Part shown: piece after piece, positions 10,105-17,373 of the stretch
Layout: each line of letters begins with the position of its first letter
Numbering within the stretch: the stretch's first letter is position 1
Assembly (NCBI RefSeq): GCF_028285715.1
Contig: NZ_JANQOO010000035.1
Location: forward strand, 558,001-622,000
Reading direction: 5' to 3'
Length of the DNA stretch: 64,000 nucleotides
From: Ulvibacterium sp.
Lineage (GTDB): Bacteria; Bacteroidota; Bacteroidia; Flavobacteriales; Flavobacteriaceae
Made by a program: the position numbers and the translations under genes
Notes under the pieces: generated by a model
What the model saw: the letters and a program-made list of their open reading frames with translations, nothing else
The model's database searches: none
What the model was told of the DNA's origin: nothing

Positions 10105-10517
10105 ACAGATAAGATTTGTGTGAGCTACAAAGTTGTCAAGAATTACGGAGGGACATTTGGGTTTTGGATAAATCGAAAAAAAAATTAGGTAAATGGCAAT
10201 ACAGGAAAAGAACGACGAAAATGACTGCATTTCATCGATTACACTAGTATATATCGAATCGGACAAAATGCGGATGTATAGGATAAATGGTAGTCATAGT
10301 CCCTTGAAAGGTCCTAAATGGATACAAAGTTGAACGGGACCAATACGAAATGGAGTTTTAATACTGGAAGTACGAAATACGAAATTAGAAGTTTGAACTT
10401 GAATTTAAATTTGATACATTGTGCTTTCCATAAATCGAATATATTGGCCATAGAACCATATTAGGTCCGGCCACTCCATTTTTATGGTGATATTCACAAA
10501 TTACAAAAGAAACTCCC
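10105..10517. repeat. intergenic region with degenerate repeat, copy D (about 10340-10420)
   Basis: This is the gap of about 410 bp between the divergent small membrane protein and the recombinase. At 10340-10420 the family blocks AATACGAAATGGAG, GGAAGTACGAAATACGAAAT, TAGAAGTTTGAACTTGAATT and TTTGATAC are present, without the long middle part seen in copies A to C. The rest must hold two divergent promoters, but no clear TTG/TAnnTTTG pair was found. Confidence 0.55.
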
Positions 10518-11099
10518 ATGAATGCACGATATATTCGTATTGATGCACCCGATCAGCAAATGGAACATTGGTTGCACAACAAGTACTGCCATGAAAAGCT
10601 GTATTTGGACATCTGTAATGCTTCGGTGCCTTTTCATAATAGACCAAAAGGAAAGGAACTCCTAGAGGATGAAAGCATAACCTATGTTAGTGTGCGTGCC
10701 ATCGATAGGCTAGGGAGCAACCTTTTGGATATACTCACCACCCTAAGGCATTTTGATAACAATGGGATTATCCTAAAAGTCGATGATTTGGGCCTGGAAT
10801 CCCTGGTCGTCGGAAAACCCGACCCTACCTTTAAGCTTATCATCGGTGTTCTGGCCAACATTGCCGAAATGGAGCGCAAGAACATGCAAGAGCGTCAAAG
10901 AGAAGGTATTGAGCGGGCCAAGGCCCAAGGTGTCTATAAGGGCCGGGCCAAGGGCTCAAAAAAATCCAAAGAAGAAATCCTGGCCCAATACAGCCATGTC
11001 ATTAAACGACTCCGGGAAGGCCACACCTTGCGCAATACCAGTAGGCTATGCGATGTAAGCATAGGTACCGTGCAGAAAGTAAAGGCCTTGATCAAATAG
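10518..11099 (+). CDS. small serine recombinase (resolvase family) lacking the catalytic serine
   Basis: A site-specific recombinase of the resolvase/invertase family, 193 aa. The N-terminal catalytic fold is clear: RYIRIDAPDQQ, then RAIDRLGSNLLDIL, and the long E-helix signature AEMERKNMQERQREGIERAK and KGRAKGS. The C-terminal helix-turn-helix follows (HTLRNTSRLCDVSIGTVQKV). At the place of the nucleophilic serine (RVST/RVSTxxQ in family members) it reads R-I-D9-A-P. The codon is GAT, so the serine is replaced by aspartate. The arginines of the active site and the DNA-binding domain are kept. It is likely a DNA-binding protein without strand-exchange activity, unless another serine substitutes. 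No recombination sites or cargo were recognised. Confidence 0.85.
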   Translation: MNARYIRIDAPDQQMEHWLHNKYCHEKLYLDICNASVPFHNRPKGKELLEDESITYVSVRAIDRLGSNLLDILTTLRHFDNNGIILKVDDLGLESLVVGKPDPTFKLIIGVLANIAEMERKNMQERQREGIERAKAQGVYKGRAKGSKKSKEEILAQYSHVIKRLREGHTLRNTSRLCDVSIGTVQKVKALIK

Positions 11100-11225
11100 G
11101 GACAAGATTACGGCTTACCAATACGTTGCATAAGCTACCTACTAATCTCGGAACTGCAGTTTCAACAAAGTTCCTTAAGATTTAACTTTCCTGAATTTTT
11201 GTAACGATCACCTAACAACCATCGT

Positions 11226-11245
11226 CTTTATACCAAAGTATAAAG
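11226..11245 (+). promoter_or_regulatory. perfect 8-bp inverted repeat just upstream of a start codon
   Basis: CTTTATAC (11226-11233) and GTATAAAG (11238-11245) flank the loop CAAA and end four bases before the ATG at 11250. It may be a repressor operator overlapping the transcription start, or an mRNA hairpin that covers the ribosome-binding region. Confidence 0.45.
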
Positions 11246-11249
11246 AATC

Positions 11250-12182
11250 ATGAAAATAAAAGGTAAGCACTCTTTTCATCTTCGTGGAATGATACTATTG
11301 GGGGCAATTATCATTGGTTTAAGCCCTTGGGATGGTTCGGCCCAAATAGGTGAGTTGTTTGGTGAAATTAAAATGTCCGATAATCTGGAAACGGTCAAAA
11401 AGAGTTTGGAAAAGCTCTGTGTTTCAATGCAGGAAATAAAAGTTGACACTGAAGCGGTCACTTTTCCTTTGGCCCAATTTACGGAACAGCATCTCGTGTG
11501 TTCCGATTGTAGTCGTTATGGCTATTACTTTTTTGACAAAGTGGTCTTTACTTTCTCGGATGGCCAATTAAGTTTCATATCGGCAAAAGGGGAGGGCGTT
11601 TCCAAGATTTCCGATATTGAGTTTTACCAGGGGTACAAATTCTATACAGGAAAGGATAATATGATAATCAATGAAAAGGAAAGTGAAGCTTTTTTTCTTA
11701 CGGAAGAAGGCTTACATCCCAATTTATTCGCTTGGAAAAATCCATACTTGGGTACAGCGCCGGAGATACCAAAATATAAGGCTTCAGGCAATATTCCAGA
11801 GGTTTTCGAGTTTGGGGCGTTGCTTCGGGAATTGGAACCGCGGCTTAAAGCGGTGACAACTCTTTTGGACAAAAGGGAATTCCCCAATGGCGAAACCCAA
11901 CTCAACTGTTTTGGAATGGAATATGCCGGTTTCCCAAGGAAGATTGAGGCAAAGTTCAACACGGAAGATGAACTTTACCTACTTTGGATCCTAACGGCGA
12001 AACAGGAGGAAGGTCGAGTAAAAAAGGCCTTGATCAAGGCCTATGGAACTCCGATTTTTGTAAACGACACTTGGGTAGTGTTCCATGATTGGCAGATAAG
12101 CCTTAGGAAAGACAAACCGGAAATATTGGTTTTATCCAAGGAAGGTGCGGACAAACATAAAAAAGAAGTTATGAAAAAATAA
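11250..12182 (+). CDS. secreted protein of unknown function
   Basis: I do not recognise a family. The 310-aa product starts with a signal peptide: a basic N-region (MKIKGKHSFHLRG), then the hydrophobic stretch MILLGAIIIGLSPW, and a likely cut after GSAQ. The mature part is mixed alpha/beta with two halves. The first (about 45-145) contains a CSDC pair (LVCSDCSRYGYYFF). The second (about 190-300) has a KAYGTPIFVND motif reminiscent of the repeating ligand-binding folds found in many Bacteroidota secreted proteins. It stands alone, with its own inverted repeat in front and a hairpin behind. Likely periplasmic or outer-membrane associated; no function is proposed. Confidence 0.75.
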   Translation: MKIKGKHSFHLRGMILLGAIIIGLSPWDGSAQIGELFGEIKMSDNLETVKKSLEKLCVSMQEIKVDTEAVTFPLAQFTEQHLVCSDCSRYGYYFFDKVVFTFSDGQLSFISAKGEGVSKISDIEFYQGYKFYTGKDNMIINEKESEAFFLTEEGLHPNLFAWKNPYLGTAPEIPKYKASGNIPEVFEFGALLRELEPRLKAVTTLLDKREFPNGETQLNCFGMEYAGFPRKIEAKFNTEDELYLLWILTAKQEEGRVKKALIKAYGTPIFVNDTWVVFHDWQISLRKDKPEILVLSKEGADKHKKEVMKK

Positions 12183-12183
12183 A

Positions 12184-12207
12184 GGGAAGCCGTTTAAGGT
12201 GCTTCCC
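12184..12207 (+). terminator. GC hairpin after the secreted-protein gene, weak terminator
   Basis: GGGAAGC (12184-12190) pairs with GCTTCCC (12201-12207) directly after the stop codon. Only CCTTAA follows, so the T-run is poor. It could end or stabilise the transcript. Confidence 0.4.
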
Positions 12208-12257
12208 CCTTAATCGTAGAAGCCCTAGAGTGCTACAAGTGACCGCCGCACTGATAG

Positions 12258-12365
12258 CAAGTGTCAAATCCCAAATTTCATCCGAGGCAAATTTAGGCCA
12301 TGCTCTTAAAATTTGAATTTCGGGGTTTGGGTTTTTTGGACCATCGAACTTGGGCTTGACACTTG
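12258..12365. repeat. 108-bp MITE-like element with perfect 10-bp terminal inverted repeats (copy E)
   Basis: CAAGTGTCAA (12258-12267) and TTGACACTTG (12356-12365) are perfect inverted copies. Inside the ends are AATCCCAAATTTC and, at the other side, GAATTTCGGGGTTTGGG, which are also partly complementary. The sequence style (AAATCCCAAAT..., ...CTTGACACTTGAATTTT) is that of copies A to D. It lies between two genes transcribed towards each other. Confidence 0.6.
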
Positions 12366-12381
12366 AATTTTCAGTTGACGT

Positions 12382-13011
12382 CTATGCATACTCCAACTCC
12401 CTCAATTTGGAAAGTGCCTCCGATTTGGAATTGACGTCCAGTTTTAGATAAATGTTCTGAATGTGAAAGTTTACCGCACTGGGCGTAACGAATAATTTTT
12501 CGGCAATGGTTTTGTAGGTGGCACCTTGGGAAAGGTAGTCGATGACCTGATTTTCCCGTTCCGAAAAGTACTGCCTTGATTTTCTTTGGAACATGGCAAT
12601 GAGCTTTTTGGCAATATCACTGCTTAAGGTCGCACCTTCGCGCTGTACGGCATCCAATGCGTTAAACAAACTTCTTTCATTGAGGGGCTTGGTAACATAG
12701 CCATTAGCTCCTTGTTTAAAGGCCTTTTTAATTAGCTCAAAGTCATTGTTGTTGCTTAACATGATAATTTTGACTTCCGGGTCCTTTTCCCGAAATAGTC
12801 GCATGCTATCTATGCCGCATTGATCGGGCAATCCTATTTCCGAAAAGATCACATCCGGAAATATGTGGTCATATGCGCATAGGGCGTCTTTTATGGTGGG
12901 GTAGACGCCCTTTAACGCATATTCCAGAAACGAGTCAAAGTAGGTTTCATAAGTGGTGTAAAATGATCGTTCATGGTCAATAACAATAATTTTTAGTGGG
13001 TCCTGGTACAT
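12382..13011 (-). CDS. LuxR/NarL-type response regulator with a non-phosphorylatable receiver (D to E)
   Basis: A transcription factor of 209 aa, counting from the ATG at 13011 (MYQDPLKIIVID). An in-frame start 39 bp upstream is less likely. The receiver domain covers about 5-125 and a LuxR helix-turn-helix about 145-205 (FSERENQVIDYLSQGATYKT..., VTPSAVNFHIQNIY). The acidic pocket is altered: the usual D-D/E pair reads D12-H13-E14, and the phospho-acceptor position in PDVIFSEIGLP is Glu58 (codon GAA) instead of Asp. The conserved lysine is present (VTKP). Glu can mimic phospho-Asp, so the protein may be constitutively active. No histidine kinase is adjacent, and the target genes are unknown. 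Confidence 0.88.
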   Translation of the reverse strand: MYQDPLKIIVIDHERSFYTTYETYFDSFLEYALKGVYPTIKDALCAYDHIFPDVIFSEIGLPDQCGIDSMRLFREKDPEVKIIMLSNNNDFELIKKAFKQGANGYVTKPLNERSLFNALDAVQREGATLSSDIAKKLIAMFQRKSRQYFSERENQVIDYLSQGATYKTIAEKLFVTPSAVNFHIQNIYLKLDVNSKSEALSKLRELEYA

Positions 13012-13323
13012 AATGATTTGGGTTTTGTAGCATACCCGTAAACTTCGCAAAAGCCATGGGTAGCTGTGGTTGTGGGGAAATTATGGTTGTAATTCTCAAT
13101 TGCATCATATTTAACGGTATTATACCATAGCACAAGCAGATACGGCCCTAAAATCCATATGGTTTGTGGGTAACGTCCATGACCATTGTATTGCCATAAT
13201 ATGGTGCGGACTTCCTTTTATAAGGCATGAAGCCTAAATGGAACAGTATCCCTCTTGCACTAAAAGAATAAAAGTGCTCGGGTGTTAAGCTGGGCTTAAA
13301 TCATCTAAAAGGGGTTACAGAAC
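13012..13323. other. intergenic, probable upstream region of the response regulator
   Basis: Non-coding by appearance: no ORF above 60 codons with family features. It must contain the minus-strand promoter of the regulator and, if the hairpin at 13324 is an RNA, a plus-strand promoter. No clear consensus box was identified. Confidence 0.35.
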
Positions 13324-13384
13324 GGTGCCAGAAAATCTCTTATAAAGACTCTAAGTCTAGAGTAGTTACTGGCGCTACTTTTTT
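13324..13384 (+). ncRNA. candidate structured RNA or terminator: nested hairpins followed by T6
   Basis: An outer stem is formed by GGTGCCAG (13324-13331) with CTGGCGCT (13369-13376), allowing G-U pairs. It encloses a perfect inner hairpin, ACTCTA (13348-13353), loop AGTC, TAGAGT (13358-13363). T6 follows at 13379-13384. The orientation is plus, while both flanking genes are on the minus strand, so this does not end a known gene. It could be the 3' end of a small RNA transcribed from 13.0-13.3 kb. Confidence 0.35.
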
Positions 13385-13766
13385 GGCTGAAATTAAAATG
13401 TAGTGGTGTTTTCATGTAGTGGGATTTGGGGTTAGACAATAGTTTTTAATGCTCTTATCTGATTTTAAACCTAGATAAAAATTTTTAAAAAAACATATCC
13501 CACGTGCGTATTTTCGTTCAAATGCACACTTTATAGACTTTTTCGTGCATTTGGTCGATAAACCGACTGTTTGGTCTGCAGATTTAAAGTGGTTATGCTG
13601 AAAACGATTCCATTGCATCGGACTGGGACCAGCCTATTGGAAAGGTCACAAAAGAAAGTAAAGAAATCATATTCGGGGGTATACGTCTTTTTACTATAAT
13701 CTTAACGACGTGTAGTGTATGTATATTGTGCCTAGGCGTGTAAAAATATTCAGGAGGTATAAATAG
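13385..13766. other. intergenic, nothing coding recognised
   Basis: An AT-rich stretch. A 68-codon minus-strand ORF inside it (13412-13618) has no signal peptide or domain-like pattern and is not called. An AGGAGGT sequence near 13752 has no start codon behind it. Confidence 0.35.
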
Positions 13767-13800
13767 AAAATAGCGGGGACGTGCCCCGCTATTTTTTTAC
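13767..13800. terminator. strong bidirectional terminator hairpin
   Basis: AAAATAGCGGGG (13767-13778), loop ACGTG and CCCCGCTATTTT (13784-13795) form a perfect 12-bp stem. T-rich flanks lie on both sides (T7 on plus, TTTTCTATTT on minus). It lies 57 bp downstream of the stop of the PorP-SPOR gene, so its clear role is to end that minus-strand transcript. It would also stop plus-strand transcription. Confidence 0.75.
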
Positions 13801-13856
13801 CCAGTTTCCAACCACAAAAACTAGGACCCACTAATCGTAATCTTTTTCAGACCATG

Positions 13857-15641
13857 TTACTCTGAATAGGTATTATAAACAATGGCGGAATTGTTATCGG
13901 CTACTTCCATTATCCATTTCTCATCTTGATATTTTCCATCCAAGTCAGATACAAAAGCTGTTCGTGCCTCGTCTTTAAAATTGAAATCGGCCAGATATAC
14001 ATAGTGCAGCCCGTTCTCCTTATTATAGAAGTGCCTGGCATCCAATCCTTGGTCTTTTAAACGTTTCATAAAGGCATTTAAGTATTTTTTATTCTTATAA
14101 ACATTGGCTATAACGTAGTAGCCCGACTTTACACCCACAATATTGGACTGATCCAATCTTTTAATAGGTAGTTCTTCATAATCCTTACGTTTTGTATTCT
14201 CCAAAACGGCGAGGGGGTCGTTGTAGTCTCTTGTCAATGTTTTTTTAACCGGGTTTACCTCTTCCTTGTTCTTTAGCTTCTTTTTGATTTCCGTTCCGGT
14301 CTTTGTGGCTGAAGCCAGTTGAGTATGAACGGGGCTATTAGGTTCTGGCGAAAGGGACTTGATACTGTTTTTGACATCGTTTCGTAACAATCGTACCATA
14401 GTTTCGAATCGTTTCTCAAAGGCTGCCGTACGTGCGGCCTCAATGGAATCCTGCCTTAGGATGAGTTCATCCAGAATCAGACGATTTTCATAGGCTAGGG
14501 AGCCAGCGTAATCCTCCTCCTCATCTGCCGTCACGGTCCTGTCCTTTTTAACTTTCTTATTTTTTTTCGATACTTGATCCGTCAACTCCCTTTTGTCCCT
14601 TTGGGCCAGTTTTTTGTTCTCCTCGATAAGTTGTAAGATCTGCTCCTCGTAGTTTCTCACGATGCCATCGATCTTCTGGTCCTGCGATGCGTCTACAAGC
14701 CCCCCAAGACTGGTAGTTCGGTCTTGAAAGGTATAGGCCAAGGATACTTCATGGTTCCATCCCAAATCTGTGTCCTGCGTGGTAATGTCCTTTTCTACCA
14801 AATAGCCCAGTGACATTTTTTTGTTCAGGTTTACCCCGAACCCCATAGCCAGTCCATAGGTATTATCATAATTGGTCTGTAACCAGCCATAGTTCGGTAA
14901 ATCGAGTAATACGGAACCTACATAGGCCAAACTTCCATCTGGATTTTTGCCCAATTGCACCAAAGGCATTAAACGGGCCTCCTCAAATAATCCACGTGTT
15001 GCCTCAAAAGAATGCGTGTATTGGAGCGATGCCTTAAGACTTTTATCATTAAGACTGGTCAAAAAACTATTAGTGGTTTGATTGTACCGCAACATATCCG
15101 TAGCGTATAGGCCAAAATCGAATCTGCCCAGGGAAAGCGTAATCCCCGGCTGAATGGCCAGATTACTCTCTTTTCTGGATTCATTGATCCGCTCATCCGA
15201 TTCCGTGGTTACAACACGATTCTGGTCCAGTCCTTTATTGAAATAGGTGATATTGGTACCAAAACTGAGTCTGCTATTTGGGCTCAATCGTACCGAAGTA
15301 GCGTAATTGGCATTGAAACCAAACTCTTGCACCACGCCTAACCATTGGGTGTAGGCACTGATGCCCAATGCGGTGTTCTCGTTCAATTTGTTGCTAAAGC
15401 CCAGAAAGTAGTTCTGGCTGTTATCTTCAAAAGTGGCATACTGATTTCTATGCAACAGATTTATGTAGGATTTGTTTTCCCTTACCAATGAAAATGTGGG
15501 ATTGATCAAAAATCGATTAAAAAACAATTGATTGTGATATGTACTGCTAGAGCTTAAGGTGGATTCTTCCTCCTGACCATGGGCCATATTACTGACCAGT
15601 ACGATGCACAGGACTGGAAGAAGTAAACCTATCTTGTTCAT
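13857..15641 (-). CDS. PorP/SprF-like outer-membrane protein fused to a C-terminal SPOR domain
   Basis: The N-terminal 310 residues after a signal peptide (MNKIGLLLPVL..., cut near AHG) match PorP/SprF. These are outer-membrane barrels that anchor and help export T9SS and gliding adhesins. They start with the family pattern YHNQLFFNRFLINPTFS and end near VSLAYTFQD. A charged linker of about 190 residues, with a lysine-rich part (KKNKKVKKDR), leads to a SPOR-like domain near the C-terminus (GYYVIANVYKNKKYLNAFMK, HYVYLADFNF, DEARTAFVSD). SPOR domains bind denuded peptidoglycan strands. The start at 15641 is preferred because it gives a clean signal peptide; an in-frame ATG lies 21 bp upstream. 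It is downstream of the PD40 gene, probably in one operon. Confidence 0.85.
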   Translation of the reverse strand: MNKIGLLLPVLCIVLVSNMAHGQEEESTLSSSSTYHNQLFFNRFLINPTFSLVRENKSYINLLHRNQYATFEDNSQNYFLGFSNKLNENTALGISAYTQWLGVVQEFGFNANYATSVRLSPNSRLSFGTNITYFNKGLDQNRVVTTESDERINESRKESNLAIQPGITLSLGRFDFGLYATDMLRYNQTTNSFLTSLNDKSLKASLQYTHSFEATRGLFEEARLMPLVQLGKNPDGSLAYVGSVLLDLPNYGWLQTNYDNTYGLAMGFGVNLNKKMSLGYLVEKDITTQDTDLGWNHEVSLAYTFQDRTTSLGGLVDASQDQKIDGIVRNYEEQILQLIEENKKLAQRDKRELTDQVSKKNKKVKKDRTVTADEEEDYAGSLAYENRLILDELILRQDSIEAARTAAFEKRFETMVRLLRNDVKNSIKSLSPEPNSPVHTQLASATKTGTEIKKKLKNKEEVNPVKKTLTRDYNDPLAVLENTKRKDYEELPIKRLDQSNIVGVKSGYYVIANVYKNKKYLNAFMKRLKDQGLDARHFYNKENGLHYVYLADFNFKDEARTAFVSDLDGKYQDEKWIMEVADNNSAIVYNTYSE

Positions 15642-15770
15642 TAAATGGATTATACGGCTCATCTTGGCAAATATTATGGTTGTGTTATCGGATAAGGCTC
15701 CGAAATACCTTTTAATTTACTACGGTCGGAATTGAGGTAGTGGACTCCTTAAGATCCGATCGCTTAATTA

Positions 15771-15845
15771 CTATCCCCTATATATCTTAAAATTTGTTCG
15801 GGTGTTGGTATTCTCGTTGAACAGGATATATATGATAGGGGATAG
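15771..15845 (-). promoter_or_regulatory. long imperfect inverted repeat between two minus-strand envelope genes
   Basis: CTATCCCCTATATATC (15771-15786) is complementary to GATATATATGATAGGGGATAG (15825-15845), with a small bulge and a loop of about 38 bases. It lies in the 226-bp gap between the PD40 gene and the PorP-SPOR gene. Possible roles are an mRNA processing or stability hairpin that sets different levels for the two genes, or a partial terminator. No T-run follows. Confidence 0.45.
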
Positions 15846-15867
15846 CAGTGGTTAACAAACGAATTTC

Positions 15868-17109
15868 TTATTGTTCGTCCTCAAAAAGAGTAGAGGAGTA
15901 GTCGATATTGTTTTCGCTATACAATGCCTCGAGGATATCATGTTCGCTTTTCAAATGAGATCTATATTTTTTACGGTCATATGTAAAAGCGATACGCTGT
16001 ATGTGGTCCTGGTCCATTCCGCGATTGGATACTACATAGCCTTGTCTATCCCTTGTGGGAAGGACAATGGAAAAATCATCTTCCTTGCTATTGATATCAC
16101 TACCGAGATTCACGGACCAATCTACTTTTTTTCTACCTACCTGGGCCATATGCAAGTCAAGGCCACCGTATCCGTTTCGTCCATCCGAGGCAAAGAACAA
16201 GGTGTTACCGGCCGCTAGGTTCGGATAAAGGTCGTTCTTTTTTGAATTCACCTTTTCGCCAAGGTTTTTGGCAACTCCAAAGGTTCCGTCTCCCTGTATA
16301 GCAGCGACGTAGATATCAAACTTGCCAAAAGTTCCGGGCATATTGGATGCAAAGAACAAACGTTTGCCATCCTCAGAAATAGTGGGGTGGGTAGCCGAGT
16401 ACCGTTTTGGGCACAAGGCAAGTTCTGTTACGTTCTTCCATTGACCATTGATCTTTTCGGCCCTATATATTTTCTGTATTTTCTCTTTTTTGGAAAAAAT
16501 ACCATATTCGGGCTTTATTAAAACCGACTTGCTGAAATAGGCTACAGTACCATTTGCGGTTAGGGCTACAGGCGCCTTGTAACCGTTCGGGTTATCTGTT
16601 TCATTGTCCAATAAAGCCGTAAGGTTTTGGTCTATAGGCTTTTCCGCGCTTGTAATAAGTTCACCGTTCGGGCCGAATTCAAAATCCCAATATTTACTTG
16701 TGGATTTATCCTCCAATTGATAATCTGCTCGGACATCGGCCACCCAGTCCCTATTATCCGACTGGTTCGCGGAAGCAGTTCCGGTGGTCTTCTTCAGGGC
16801 ATGATGGTATCGTTTCTGATAGCTGGTTTCAAGTGTACCGCTTTTGCTGATGTCCTTTAGTTTAGTGTACCAAAAAACGGCTTTCTCATAGTTCTCGGCT
16901 AAAAAATTGGCATTTCCCAAGTCTTCAAAGATGGCTTGGTCATCATAGCCCATTCTTTTCATTTCCAGATAACTGTCCAGTTGTTGGTAGGTACTATAGA
17001 GATCTAGAACATTGGGGTCTGTTGCACTGTTTCGTTGCGCGGAGAGCGCACATGAAAGGAAGAGTGCAAGGCATCCGAAGATGAGGTTGTGGGTCGTGGT
17101 ATTTTTCAT
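15868..17109 (-). CDS. secreted PD40 beta-propeller protein (PorE-like without OmpA domain)
   Basis: 413 aa with signal peptide (FGCLALFLSCALSAQ). A short TPR-like region follows (ENYEKAVFWYTKLKD), then WD40-like PD40 repeats. Typical blades read HPTISEDGKRLFFASNMPG with FGKFDIYVA and DLYPNLAAGNTLFFASDGRN with GYGGLDLHM. In the T9SS component PorE and its relatives, TPR and PD40 repeats are followed by an OmpA domain that holds peptidoglycan. Here the protein ends after the propeller and lacks it. It is upstream of the PorP-SPOR gene on the same strand, and the two likely form one outer-membrane complex. The exported partner is not in the window. Confidence 0.85.
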   Translation of the reverse strand: MKNTTTHNLIFGCLALFLSCALSAQRNSATDPNVLDLYSTYQQLDSYLEMKRMGYDDQAIFEDLGNANFLAENYEKAVFWYTKLKDISKSGTLETSYQKRYHHALKKTTGTASANQSDNRDWVADVRADYQLEDKSTSKYWDFEFGPNGELITSAEKPIDQNLTALLDNETDNPNGYKAPVALTANGTVAYFSKSVLIKPEYGIFSKKEKIQKIYRAEKINGQWKNVTELALCPKRYSATHPTISEDGKRLFFASNMPGTFGKFDIYVAAIQGDGTFGVAKNLGEKVNSKKNDLYPNLAAGNTLFFASDGRNGYGGLDLHMAQVGRKKVDWSVNLGSDINSKEDDFSIVLPTRDRQGYVVSNRGMDQDHIQRIAFTYDRKKYRSHLKSEHDILEALYSENNIDYSSTLFEDEQ

Positions 17110-17373
17110 AGTGGATCGATAAAGGGTTAATAATCATCGACAAAGTTCACAAATTGTCTTGGCCCCTTACTTAACAAAAATTCATAGGTTTCGGGTGCTC
17201 TTACCTCTTATTTTGTTAAAATCGAATCCGGAAAGTATTGCTATTTTAGCTTTAAAGACTTTTAAAAACCATTGTAAATCAAATAGTTATAACTTGATTT
17301 GCGGGAATATTCAAGAAATCTCTAAAAGCCTCGGTCAAAAATCGACCTTTTTTGAAAGATTTTGAACAACTGC

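Noticed and set aside
13412-13618. Minus-strand 68-codon ORF in the large gap
   Set aside because: Basic, low-complexity composition; no signal peptide, domain or RBS support.
7011-13856. Search for tRNA, rRNA or an intact insertion sequence in the gene-poor region
   Set aside because: No cloverleaf-like or rRNA-like sequence and no transposase ORF was found. The only mobile-element-type gene is the altered serine recombinase.
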